The translations under genes and the position numbers were made by a program. A stretch of 64,000 bases of DNA. It comes from Bactrocera neohumeralis. Its lineage: Eukaryota > Arthropoda > Insecta > Diptera > Tephritidae. The notes below the pieces were generated by a model. It saw only the letters and a program-made list of their open reading frames with translations. It was not told where the DNA came from and did no database searches. Of this stretch, positions 31,069-41,694 are shown in pieces. The stretch spans positions 7,722,204 through 7,786,203 of the forward strand of contig NW_026089623.1 of NCBI RefSeq assembly GCF_024586455.1, read 5' to 3'. The stretch's first letter is position 1; the number at the start of each line of letters is the position of its first letter.

Positions 31069-32400
31069 TTATGATCGTTCATTATGATCGTTCAGATTAA
31101 CATTTACATGGTAATTTGATAGCTCTGTTATACTTGCTTTGCACTTATTTTTTAGACTCAAAATGGTGATAATTACGATTATGCACATCATGCAGATGAT
31201 TATGAGCGAAAAATTGGTAATTAAAGCTGCAGTGTGGGCTATTTTTAATTTTTCCAGATGGTGTGTGTTGTTCAGATAAAGCTCCTTCATCATCTCCAAA
31301 CTTAAAATTTCTTCTTCTTGAAACGATGGTTTATTTGGTTGTAAAATTGCTGCTAACGGTTTGCTGGTAAATTTTTCGTTAAATGAGTATGTTTGGTTTT
31401 CTATCCACACCGTGGAAATATGGTATTCTACTGCATATGATCCGGAAAGATGTGTACTTTGGCTGTCAATTTTTACTGTACCGTTATATTGGTTTAGTAA
31501 TATAATGCCAGGTGATATATTTTCTACCGATGGTATGTGCTGATTATTTATTAAAATGCATTCTGCCGGTTTGCTCTTTAGTAGACGAGGGACACAGGTA
31601 GTGTTGCTTATGTCTATAATATTTTTGTTATTACATATTTTTATACTATTATATTCTTTACATTTGTTCCTTATACCAAATATTTTATTATTCTTACACG
31701 TTATTACATTTTCAAATGGAATCTTTTTTATATTGCTTTTTATTTTTATTGGTTTTATCATAATTGATTCACAAAGATCTTTATTAGATAACGGTATTCC
31801 AATAATGTATAGTAACATAGTTTCGTTTGATGCAAGTTTAACATTTGCTAATTCGATAGATTCTTCACTATTATTTAGTGCAAAGTTATTTTTCCCTAGT
31901 GTATATCGTAATATATTTAATTCTTCATTTGACAAAATATAAGAATTAACTGTGCCGGCTTTTGCCCAATGTATTGCATAGTCTATATTAATTATCTCAT
32001 CTTTTATTATATTTAATTTCATTAGCAATATTATGTTGTACAACTTCATTTGCTTGTACTTCTTTTAAAATTTTATTTGATATTGTAGAAATATTATTTA
32101 TTCTGTCAAAAATTATTTTATTGATTGTTATTTGTTCGTTATTATTTTCAATTATATTATTAATATGATTTTGTAGTATTATTAATTCGTCGTGGTCAGG
32201 ATTTCCCGCAATCCATTTCCAGACTGTTCCTAATTCGTTTACTGATTTCCTAAATCTCTTTGGTTTTAGTCTATGTAAGTATGTCTGTGTCAGTTTTAGT
32301 TCATTAATGAGGATAGGAAGGAGTGGGTTTTCTTCTTTAACTTTAGTTCTAATTGAATTACTTAAATTGTTTAGTGCGTTGGTATTCGTCTATGTCCACT
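31069..32400 (-). pseudogene. env: Env-like glycoprotein of errantivirus 2
   Basis: The main frame 32049-31069 (326 aa) has a Cys-rich ectodomain (CKNNKIFGIRNKC, CVPRLLKSKPAEC) and multiple Asn-x-Thr sites (NETMLLYI, NKNIIDISNTT, NQTYSF). A transmembrane segment follows (LITNFSLIIICMMCIIVII) with a short cytoplasmic tail. Upstream, in another frame (about 32290-32060), the N-terminal part shows a basic KRFRKS stretch followed by NELGTVWKWIAGNPDHDE, the conserved post-cleavage block of this Env group, and a heptad-like Asn-rich helix. A frameshift near 32045 and a missing start make the gene defective. Confidence 0.82.
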
Positions 32401-32551
32401 TTGTGTATCAGTCGGAATGTTCCTGTTTGAATTTTTACTAGTCCTGTACTAAATGTGGCTAGTTGTGAGTTTGTATAGTCTATTATCCTAAAGTCAGCGT
32501 ACACCAAATGTACGAAAAATCTGAGAAATTAAAACCAAGAATGATATGTAG

Positions 32552-33509
32552 CTAGGTGTTGATATTGCTTTTGTGTACTGTTCGTCCTTTTTCTGTGATT
32601 ACGACACTGGATTTGTCTTCTATTACAATTTCTTTTCTATATCTTGCTGTTAGTTTCGAGCCTGTAGTTTTATTGTGAATTTCTGAGTCTTTCATCTGTT
32701 GTTTTCTTAGTGTCTCGATATTTTCTTGTCTTGAGTTTTCATATTGCTGTGGGTCTATTGAAACGCGTCTTCCAAAAAAAGTTTCTATTGGTCTTTTTCT
32801 GGTTGTAGAATGTATTAAGTAATTATATTCGCAGGTGCAACGATCTAAAAGTTCTTGAAATGAGCGGTGGGTGCGTTCGGTTTGAAGACAACGCATAATT
32901 TCAGAAAGTGTGGAGTGAAATCTTTCGACTTGTCCATTGACTTTGCTAGCGTAGGAGGGTGTTTTGAAAATGTTAATACCAAGTTGGTCTTCGACCATAA
33001 ATTGTATTGAGGCTGAGTTTAGAGATTTTTAATTATCTATAACTATGGTTTTCGTTACACCGAAGGAAAAAAGTATTTGTCGCAAGGGTTCTCTGATATC
33101 CTCTATTGCTTTTGATTCTATTAATCTAACTTGGGCGTATTTCGAAAATTTGTCTACTGCGGTAAGTACAAGATGTACCGTATATATCAATGTGCACTAT
33201 TTCTCCAGGATATTGTGGAATAGGGGTTTCAAGTAAATGTGGTTTATTAGGATGACGATCGTATTTGTTTTCTTTACATATTTTGCATTGTTTAATTATT
33301 GCTTCTATTTTTGCTTTCATTTTTGGAAAATAATTTTTTTGTATGAGTTGTTTTGAATTTTCGTCTCGGTTTCTATGTGCGCGTTTATGTTCTTTTAATA
33401 TTGTTTCGTTTTGAATGTCCTCGTTCGTAATGTCATCAACTTTCATCTGAGTATATCGAATTTTATAATTGGAAAAATGGATTGGGTATATTTGTTGAAT
33501 TATTCCCAT
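32552..33509 (-). pseudogene. pol: Integrase of errantivirus 2
   Basis: The frame 33509-33126 has the HHCC domain (EHKRAHRNRDEN, YFPKMKAKIE, C-x2-C in QCKICKENKYDRHP) and IVHIDIYG. A frameshifted stretch (33125-33000) holds the first Asp (AVDKFSKYAQ) and IVIDN. The frame 32998-32552 has SKVNGQVERFHSTLSEI (catalytic Glu) and the C-terminal tail. The stop after IDN and the frameshift break it. Confidence 0.85.
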
Positions 33510-33665
33510 TATTTCTTCGGAAGTAAATATGCCATTTATGACCGAAGGGTTTAAGTAACGTTTAAAAAGTGAAATTAGGTTTTCTGAGGAAAATGTTTGT
33601 TTAATTATTACATGTCTATGGTATGTAGGGAATGGTATTTTAAATAGGTAACTATCTTCGTCTCC

Positions 33666-34262
33666 TTAAGAGATTCTAAGTTGGTTTTTGAAAACATTTA
33701 TGGGTACTTCTACGGCTGGAATTAGATTGTGAGATGAGCTGTCATCTGAATGTGTGGCTACTGATAAAGAATTTATTTCGAATGGTCTTGAAAGTGTATC
33801 TGCTACTATGTTGGCTTTACCAGGTTTATATCTTAATTCGTAATTATATTCTTCGAATATGGCTTTCCACCGTTTTAATTTAGAATTATTTTTTTTATTG
33901 CTTAAGGAGTATGTGAGAGGATGATGGTCTGTATGGATTACTACTTTTGCCATTCCATAGATATAATTTCTAAAAGTATTTAATGCCCAAATAATAGCAA
34001 GCATTTCTTTTTCATTAACTGCATAATTTTCTTCGGTTTTACTTAATGTCCTAGATATAAAGGTTATGGGTTTTCCATTCTGTTCTAAGACAGCGCCTAT
34101 GGCATATTTGGAAGCATCTGTTGTTAAATCGAACTTTTTTTTATAATCAGGATATTGTAAAATGACGTCTTTCGATGTCAATGTGGATTTTATTTTGTTA
34201 AATGCTGCTTTAGCGTCATTGTTTAATTGGATTTGGATTTTTTTGGAAACATTTCTTGACAT
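33666..34262 (-). pseudogene. pol: RNase H domain of errantivirus 2 Pol
   Basis: A 198-aa open frame with complete Gypsy RNase H features: DLTTDASKYAIGAVLEQ (catalytic Asp), ITFISRTLSKTEENY, NEKEMLAIIWALN (Glu), VIHTDHHPLTYSL (Asp), RWKAIFEEYNYELRYKPGK and ANIVADTLSR (final Asp). The domain itself is intact. The RT upstream is cut off at 34365. It has a start Met only by chance (MSRNVSKK lies in the connection region). Confidence 0.88.
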
Positions 34263-34357
34263 TCTACCTTCTTCACCACGAAGTAGAGTTGTGAGGGGTT
34301 TAGCTAATTTTGCATAATCTTTTATGAAACGTCTATAGAAATGATCTAAGGTCTTTA

Positions 34358-34402
34358 ATGCCCGGTTTCACAGTCCATACTTATGTTGTACTTAAGATAA
34401 AA
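34358..34402 (+). repeat. Unclassified repeat end, copy 1 (AATGCCCGGTTTCAC)
   Basis: AATGCCCGGTTTCACAGTCC and the following ATACTTATGTTG recur at 35752-35790 in the same orientation. A weaker internal echo (TTTTACAGTTCATACTTTTG) is at 34422. Both copies sit at the edge of a broken Gypsy fragment. Probably the end of a MITE. Confidence 0.55.
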
Positions 34403-34579
34403 CAGGAAAATATTGTTTTACAGTTCATACTTTTGTAATGCTTAAGTACTGAAAAGGGGAGACTTAAGCAGTGCTTAAATAACAGCTGATTTTTGTTTTG
34501 AATTTGCTTTGAATTTTCAGCGACATCTTTCGTAGCGTAGGGCAAGTGTCCGTTCGTTTGCACTCAATAACAGCTTATA

Positions 34580-35547
34580 TCGGGTGATTTTTTAAGAGCT
34601 TGATAACTTTTTTTTTAAAAAAAACGCATAAAATTTGCAAAATCTCATCGGTTCTTTATTTGAAACGTTAGATTGGTTCATGACATTTACTTTTTGAAGA
34701 TAATTTCATTTAAATGTTGACCGCGGCTGCGTCTTAGGTGGTCCATTCGGAAAGTCCAATTTTGGGCAACTTTTTCGAGCATTTCGGCCGGAATAGCCCG
34801 AATTTCTTCGGAAATGTTGTCTTCCAAAGCTGGAATAGTTGCTGGCTTATTTCTGTAGACTTTAGACTTGACGTAGCCCCTCAAAAAATAGTCTAAAGGC
34901 GTTAAATCGCATGATCTTGGTGGCCAACTTACGGGTCCATTTCTTGAGATGAATTGTTCTCCGAAGTTTTCCCTCAAAATGGCCATAGAATCGCGAGCTG
35001 TGTGGCATGTAGCGCCATCTTGTTGAAACCACATGTCAACCAAGATGCTAACAAACTTTTTGTTGCCAAAAATGGAAGAACTGAACTTGGTTGGTTGGTT
35101 TCAACAAGATGGCGCTACATGCCACACAGCTCGCGATTCTATGGCCATTTTGAGGGAAAACTTCGGAGAACAATTCATCTCAAGAAATGGACCCGTAAGT
35201 TGGCCACCAAGATCATGCGATTTAACGCCTTTAGACTATTTTTTGTGGGGCTACGTCAAGTCTAAAGTCTACAGAAATAAGCCAACAACTATTCCAGCTT
35301 TGGAAGACAACATTTCCGAAGAAATTCGGGCTATTCCGGCCGAAATGCTCGAAAAAGTTGCCCAAAATTGGACTTTCCGAATGGACCACCTAAGACGCAG
35401 CCGCGGTCAACATTTAAATGAAATTATCTTCAAAAAGTAAATGTCATGAACCAATCTAACGTTTCAAATAAAGAACCGATGAGATTTTGCAAATTTTATG
35501 CGTTTTTTTTTAAAAAAAAGTTATCAAGCTCTTAAAAAATCACCCGA
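34580..35547. mobile_element. Perfect-length palindromic rosa-type mariner (foldback)
   Basis: 968 bp between TA duplications (34578-34579, 35548-35549). The arms 34580-35031 and 35096-35547 are each 452 bp and near-identical inverted copies; the loop is 64 bp. Each arm holds the terminus TCGGGTGATTTTTTAAGAGC and the C-terminal half of the transposase. No helix-turn-helix or first catalytic Asp is present, so the element cannot encode an active transposase. Confidence 0.93.
35033..35440 (+). pseudogene. rosa-type mariner transposase C-terminal half (right arm)
   Basis: A 135-aa frame: FLLPKMEELN, WFQQDGATCHTAR (second catalytic Asp), ISRNGPVSWPPRSCD and LTPLDYFLWGYV, then the C-terminus ending FKK at 35440. 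The left arm encodes the same on the minus strand (35043-34687), differing at only a few residues (for example YFLRGYV). N-terminal DNA-binding region absent. Confidence 0.88.
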
Positions 35548-35799
35548 TACTTTTCCTTCAGTTCCCATAGGTGCTCCGACTCGCTAGTGATGAAATTTGT
35601 GGTTCTTTTGTTGTTTTCATCAATTTTTGATATAATTTTCCTCGCAAATTTATGTATTGTCTGTTATAATTTAAATATTTCAAACATATTTTTATGAATG
35701 TCATTTGTAAAACATATGTTGCCCATAACGTTGCCATATATCATATTAATGCCCGGTTTCACGGTCCATACTTAAGTTGTGCCTAAATAAAATCTTAGC

Positions 35800-36117
35800 A
35801 ATCCGACATTTTTAGAAGATATATTTCAAAAAGGAAAGTAGGCATATTTTCGGAAATATCCGAACACAATTATAATATCGTACAAGAGAAACTAATAGAA
35901 ATGTTCTCAAACGACAACCAAATAAAATTCACTAAATGCACGATGCGAGCGCAGCATATTGAGACCGAAGTTGAAGCGGTCAAGCAGATTTCATTTTATC
36001 ATATTAGAGAAAGTGTGCACTCAGGTATACAAGAAACATATAATCAATTAAAATATAAAATATATTATTCAAAATTAATGGAACTGATTCAAATAGTTGT
36101 TAATCAATGCGAGATAT
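35800..36117 (+). pseudogene. pol: Gypsy integrase N-terminal fragment, runs into the assembly gap
   Basis: Plus-strand frame 35901 onward: IRESVHSGIQETYNQL (zinc-domain His residues), KIYYSKLMELIQIVVNQCEI, reaching the first Cys of the C-x2-C pair just before the Ns. It is a third Gypsy lineage or copy, in the opposite orientation to errantivirus 2. The upstream KLIEMFSNDNQIKFTKC part fits the RNase H-integrase connection. Confidence 0.7.
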
Positions 36118-36217
36118 NNNNNNNNNNNNNNNNNNNNNNNNNNNNNNNNNNNNNNNNNNNNNNNNNNNNNNNNNNNNNNNNNNNNNNNNNNNNNNNNNNN
36201 NNNNNNNNNNNNNNNNN
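36118..36217. other. Assembly gap (100 N)
   Basis: Run of exactly 100 N. A standard gap size, so the true distance is unknown and the neighbours on each side may not be adjacent. Confidence 0.99.
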
Positions 36218-36426
36218 AATAAAATTCAATTTCTTTACATAAACAAGTAACATAAATTATTTGACTAGAAATAACTTAATACGCATAAAGTAAAAAAAAA
36301 GCAAGGTGGACCACAATCACTAAGTCACTATAAGTAAAACAAACCAACAAATGTATTAAGAAGAAAAAGTCAAAATGAAAAAAATTTTTTTTTGGAATAC
36401 AGACAACTTGGCAACTTATGAGCTAC

Positions 36427-37225
36427 TTAGCTTTTCAATCGTTCGTGTTCCAATCTGACTTTTTCCATTTCTTTCTCCAACCGTAATTTCTGCAATTGAA
36501 AACTGTTTTCCTCTCTCTCTTTTTCAAATTCCAATTTTTTCATTTCCAGTTCCAACTTCTTATTTTGGATTTCGAAAAGTAATGAAAATGGATTTGAACT
36601 GCTATGAGATCTTTTCATATTTCTTCTTGGTGTAGATGTGCATGCAAAATTAGCGGGCGGACTAACTACTTCATTTGCAGACGGATACATAATAACGGAC
36701 GGACTGGGTAACGGACTCGAAGAACTTGTGTCGGGGTCTATCTCTGGGTTATATTTTAAGTATCGTCCAACGCTGACACCAACTCTGTTGATTGATAAAT
36801 CGCTGGTGGCTGAACACTTATGCGACGTCCAAATATCACGTGACGGTCTTCATAAAAAGGACTTATTCTTTTTATGTATTCTTCCACACTATGAGGATCA
36901 CCACTTTCAAGTAAGCCTGCACCAGTCTGGCCTTTCCACTTGAGCGCAGATAAAAAAAGTCGGTTTCAAATGCCTTATTTTAGTCCTCCATTTAATATTT
37001 TTTAAATTTGGAGCTTTTTCGCCAATTTTGTTGTAAAACCTTTGGGCTGTTGGTTTCTAAAAGCAGATCGTTAAATGTAAAATGATGAAATGACAAAAAA
37101 TATATCTATATTACCTCAAAATGGTCCGGATTCTCTTTTATTGCGTCCACTATGTTTATCAAAAGGTCTTTCGTTTGGCTTTCAGACCAACGAAATGTGC
37201 CGTTTAGCCTTAATCTTTTTTTCTA
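36427..37225 (-). pseudogene. Second Myb/SANT-like DNA-binding protein with coiled coil, damaged
   Basis: Exons on the minus strand. Near 37215-37110 the Myb/SANT start LNGTFRWSESQTKDLLINIV ends at a GTAATAT donor. After an intron (to about 37052), PTAQRFYNKIGEKAPNLKNI follows. A frameshift leads to LKWKGQTGAGL and VEEYIKRISPFYEDRHVIF. A final open frame of 87 aa (36690-36427) forms a strong Glu/Lys/Leu coiled coil (LELEMKKLEFEKEREEN to the end). At least two frameshifts. Same general plan as 20856-21480, but sequences differ. Probably a Harbinger-associated or zeste-like protein. Confidence 0.65.
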
Positions 37226-37466
37226 TTAAATAATCAATTGAATATTAATAATACAAGCCAATAATTAGTTGTTATGAATTTACTTACCAAATAGACGCTT
37301 CCAGTTGATTGCGAATTGCGCAAAATGCTATGGTTGCCACTGAAAACGGTCTCGCATATTTGCAAGACTGTCGTAAAATAAAATGCATGTAAAAACTAAC
37401 AGCTGTTTTACGATATTGCGAATTTGCGATGTTGCCATACGTTTACGACGTTAAATGAGTTCCACT

Positions 37467-37776
37467 GTTATTTGCTTTTACAATTGTATCAATACCAAGA
37501 ATTGTTGTGGGAATTAATTTTATTTTGTTTACATTTCGTTAGTAACATTTATAAGTGACAAGAAATAGTATCAAATTACAATGTAGTGAAATACTTATTT
37601 CATTGTTTAAAAAATGCTTATTAAGTACTTTACATTATTTGTTTTTACAATTGTATCAATACCAAGAATTGGTATGGAACTAATTTTATTTTGTTTACAT
37701 TTCGTTTATAACATTTACAAGTGACAGGAAATAGTATCAAATTACAGTTTAATGAAATACTTATTTCATTGTTTTA
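37467..37776 (+). repeat. Tandem duplication, period 167 bp
   Basis: The block TTTTACAATTGTATCAATAC onward (37476) recurs at 37643 with about 90% identity through GAAATACTTATTTCATTGTT. Two copies only; no coding content. Confidence 0.85.
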
Positions 37777-38122
37777 TTTATTGTAGCAATGAATTCGTCT
37801 ATATCGTCAGCATTTTAATATGTTGACTTTGGAGTGGCTTTATAATTAACATTGTAAGAAAGTGTATTTGGGTTGGTAGTGTTTAAATATGTAACTCGCG
37901 CTCAGATGCCCGCGATAGAAGCTATGCAATAGCTTAAAAAAAACTAGAAGAAGACAAGTACGGTGGTTTATATATTGTCATACAATATACATACATATAA
38001 GTGAAAAATGGTAATGCGGAAAGAAAAGCACAAATAAAACACAAAGAAAAAAAATTCTAAACCATCAGTGAGGTGAAAAAAAACAAATAATAATCGTACT
38101 GTGAAAGCAGAGAACGTCTATC

Positions 38123-38414
38123 ATAAAAATTATGCTCAAAACTATATATTGCTCTAACAGACGAACATATGTATGTTCGCTCTTTTGCTTATATTTTTAT
38201 ACGTTTATATGCAAACATGTGTATTCGTATGAATTCTTTTTGTGTACATATATTTATGAATACATGTACAATTGAATACATTTAAATTAAATTACTTTTT
38301 CAGAGCAATATTCGTAGTTGATGTAAAAATAAAGCCTTTTTTAAATTATTTTTTGTCTTAGATATATTCATACTTACATATTTATATAACAAATTATCAT
38401 ATTATTATTTAAAA
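38123..38414 (+). repeat. Left arm of a 292-bp inverted repeat
   Basis: Inverse of 39350-39641 with high identity over 292 bp (starts ATAAAAATTATGCTC). The spacer holds RTE copy c. Just outside the arm, AGAGAACGTCTATCATA also has inverted counterparts at 39769-39820. Confidence 0.9.
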
Positions 38415-38470
38415 ATTGAAATATATTACAATAGTGATAAATGAACATTAATCGTATATTTTATCATTCA

Positions 38471-39349
38471 AAACTTCTTCTTCTTCTTAATTGGCGTAGA
38501 AACCGCTTAAGCGATTATAGCCGAGTTAACAACAGCGCGCCAGTCGTTTCTTCTTTTCGCTACGTGGCGCCAATTGGACATTCCAAGCGAAGCCAGGTCC
38601 TTCTCCACTTGGTCCTTCCAACGGAGTGGAGGTCTTCCTCTTTCTCTGCTTCCCCCGGCGGGTACTGCGTCGAATATTTTCAGAGCTGGAGTGTTTTCGT
38701 CCATCCGGACAACATGACCTAGCCAGCGTAGCCGCTGTCTTTTAATTTGCTGAACTATGTCGATGTCGTCGTATATCTCGTACAGCTCATCGGTCCATCG
38801 AATCGCCGTGGCTAACGCGCAAAGGACCATAAATCTTTCGCAGAACTTTTCTCTCGAAAACTCGCAACGTCGTCTCATCCGTTGTTGACATCGTCCAAGA
38901 CTCTGCACCATACAGCAGGACGGGAATTATGAGTGACTTATAGAGTTTGGTTTTTGTTTGTCGAGAGAGGACTTTGCTTCTCAATTGCCTACTCAGTCCG
39001 AAGTAGCACCTGTTGGCAAGAGTTATCCTGCGTTGGATTTCTAGACTGACATTGTTGGTGGTGTTTACGCTGGTTCCAAGATAGACGAAATTATCTACGA
39101 CTTCAAAGTTATGACTGTCAACAGTGACGTGAGTGCCAAGTCGCGAGTGCGACGACTGTTTGTTTGATGACAGGAGATATTTCGTCTTGCCCTCGTTCAC
39201 TGCCAGACCCATTTTCTGTGCTTCCTTGTCCAACCTGGAGAAAGCAGAACTAACGGCGCGGGTGTTGAGGCCGATGATATCAATATCATCGGCATACGCC
39301 AAAAGCTGTACACTCTTATAGAAGATGGTACCTTCTTTATTTAGTTCTG
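38471..39349 (-). pseudogene. RTE-like copy c, 3' half
   Basis: On the minus strand, from 39349 (RT middle) to the (GAA)n tail at 38471. The frame 39302-38787 has AYADDIDIIGLNTRAV, LAVNEGKTKYLLS, FVYLGTSVN and LLYGAESWT. The frame 38911-38507 has RQRLRWLGHVVRM and GRPPLRWKDQ. It is nearly identical to copy b, but keeps YADD where copy b has YADH. One frameshift near 38800. The 5' end abuts the right inverted-repeat arm directly. Confidence 0.9.
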
Positions 39350-39641
39350 TTTTTAAATAATATTATGATAATTTGTTATATAAATATGTAAGTATGAATA
39401 TATCTAAGAAAAAAATTATTTAAAAAAGGCTTTATTTTTACATTAACTACGAATATTGCTCTGAAAAAGTAATTTAATTTAAATGTATTCAATTGTACAT
39501 GTATTCATAAATATATGTACACAAAAAGAATTCATACGAATACACATGTTTGCATATAAACGTATAAAAATATAAGCAAAAGAGCGAACATACATATGTA
39601 CGTCTGTTAGAGCAATATATAGTTTTGAGCATAATTTTTAT
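39350..39641 (-). repeat. Right arm of the 292-bp inverted repeat
   Basis: Inverse of 38123-38414. The arm ends at 39641, and a 127-bp unrelated stretch (39642-39768) separates it from the matching outer motif. Confidence 0.9.
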
Positions 39642-39768
39642 TCCACGCGCTGCTCTGTTGAAGCAAAATGTTAAAATTTCTGCTGCAGAGCTGGCAGTGG
39701 TGAAACTGGACAATCTCGACCGAGTTAGCCAAAAATATTTTTACGATCTCCGCGCCGTGAACCTTCTC

Positions 39769-39821
39769 TATGATAGACGTTCTCTGTCTATGATAGACGT
39801 TCTCTGGATAGACGTTCTCTG
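39769..39821 (+). repeat. Short tandem repeat (TATGATAGACGTTCTCTG), 2.5 units
   Basis: Two and a half units of about 20 bp, the inverse of a single unit at 38110-38126 outside the left arm. Confidence 0.85.
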
Positions 39822-39955
39822 ATGAGCCATTAGCTATCATATGAAACGTTTATTGATTTCGGTGTATACTTTTAGGCCGAAGTAATACAGGTAAAAACTT
39901 GATATGGTTGTGGCTTTTCCAGATTCCTATTTGCTGGTAAAAGTCCAAAAAGAAA

Positions 39956-41038
39956 CAAGTAAGGAAGGGCTAAGTTCGGGTGTCACCGAACATTTTATAC
40001 TCTCGCATGATAAAGTGATAATCGAGATTTCATTATCCGTCATTTACATATTTTTCAAATACCGTATTTGTGTAAAGTTTTATTCCGCTATCATCATTGG
40101 TTCCCAATGTACATACATACATATAAATTACAGAGAAGGCATCAGATGGAATTCAAAATAGCGTTATATTGGGAGAAGGCGTGGTTGTGAACTGATTTCA
40201 CCCATATTTCGTACATGTCATCAGGGTATTAAGAAAATATTATGTACCGAATTTCATTGAAATTGGTAGAGTAGTTCCTGAGATATGGTTTTTGGTCCAT
40301 AAGTGGGCGACGCCACACCCATTTTCAACTTTTAAAAAAAGCCTGGGGGCAGCTTCCTTCTGCCATTTCTTCCGTAAAATTTAGAGTTTCTGACGTTTTT
40401 TGTTAGTCGCTTAACGCACTTTTAGTGATTTTCAACATAACCTTTGTATGGGAGGTGGGCGTGGTTATTATCCGATTTCTTCCATTTTTGAACTGTATAC
40501 GGAAATGCCTAAAGAAAACGACTCTATAGAGTTTGGTTGACATAGCTATAAGAGTTTCCGAGATATATGTAAAAAACTTAGTAGGGGGCGGGGCCACGCC
40601 CACTTTTCCAAAAAAATTACGTCCAAATATGTCCCTCCCTAATGCGATCCTTTGTGCAAAATTTCACTTTAATATCTTTATTTATAGCTTAGTTATGACA
40701 TTTTATAGGTTTTCGGTTTTCGCCATTTTGTGGGGTGGCAGTGGGCCGATTTTGCCCATCTTCGAACTTAACCTTCTTATGGAGCCAAGAAATACGTGTA
40801 CCAAGTTTCATCATGATATCTCAATTTTTACTCAAGTTACAGCTTGCACGGACGGACGGACGGACAGACGGACGGGCGGACAGACAGACATCCGGATTTC
40901 AACTCTACTCGTCATCCTGATCACTTTGGTATATATAACCCTATATCTGAATCTTTTAGTTTTAGGACTTACAAACAACCGTTATGTGAAGAAAACTATA
41001 ATTCTTTCCTTAGCAACTTTGTTGCGAGAGTATAAAAA
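39956..41038 (+). mobile_element. DINE-1/mini-me-like (non-autonomous Helentron type) repeat, copy A
   Basis: Begins AGTAAGGAAGGGCTAAGTTC, has an early hairpin (TTCGGGTGTCACCGAA) and TTTTATACTCTCGCA, and ends with the inverse TGCGAGAGTATAAAA. Near the 3' end it has ACTCAAGTTACAGCTTGCAC, then a (GACG/GACA)n tract (40847-40889), then CCTGATCACTTTGGTATATA. The GACR tetranucleotide core followed by a TA-rich block is the known mini-me/DINE-1 layout. The flanks are A and T. No target duplication. Non-coding. Confidence 0.7.
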
Positions 41039-41690
41039 TGGTAATAGGTTATCTTACATCTCCTGATAAACTTTTAGCAGGTGCAACAGCCTATCCACAC
41101 AATCATTTCACCGCACTTCAATTTCCAGGCAATCTCGGATTTTTGAATTTATTTATTGTAAATATTTAAAATTTTGAATTAACTTATAAACAGTCGAGCT
41201 TGCCCAAATAGAGCTGATCATAATAACATGCAGTAGTAACAGGTACAGCAAATGAGCAGCAAATGCAACAACAAGAGCAGATACACAGCCAAAGCCACAC
41301 AACCAGCAGTCGCGACAGCTCGTTCTTAGTGTTAATAAAGTTATAAGTCACTTTTGTCATTTCAAACCATTCGTCGGGTCGAAAGGTGACTATTTACTCG
41401 CTTTGAGCAACGCCCTCGAAAGAGGTTTTTTCCGATGTAATAATACGCCCCATTTGGAGGGGTTCCTTACACAAATCGTAGTAAACGAAAAAATAGGCGG
41501 CGATATAGGAAGATATACCCCATCTACTGATAATTGGACTCTCAAACCTTCAATCGATGTAGAAATATTAAGGTTAGTAATTTAAGAGAACTCTTCGATT
41601 TCTTTTTACACTCTAGTTATAAACTTAATGAGCTGTACGAATACGATGAGGCCAAATCCTCAATATACATATATATATATCTATAAACCT
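41039..41690. other. Unassigned spacer with a possible LTR-like block
   Basis: 41200-41420 contains CAG/CAA-rich sequence and TTAATAAAGTTATAAGTC, reminiscent of an LTR 3' part, followed by CATTCGTCGGGTCGAAAGGTG. No partner LTR or coding region is seen. A 60-aa frame at 41403-41585 has no known motif. Confidence 0.4.
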
Positions 41691-41694
41691 ACCA

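Larger units (their letters stand above)
30693..34365 (-). mobile_element. Errantivirus-type Gypsy element 2, 5'-truncated
   Basis: On the minus strand: end of RT (34365-34262), RNase H, integrase, env and LTR. It is broken at about 34365, where a different repeat begins (AATGCCCGGTTTCAC). Sequence of env and pol differs clearly from provirus 1, so this is a separate lineage, closer in pattern to the ZAM/17.6-type group. Confidence 0.88.

Noticed and set aside
41200..41420. Possible solo LTR with TTAATAAAG and a primer-site-like end
   Set aside because: No second copy, no target duplication and no internal region found in the window.
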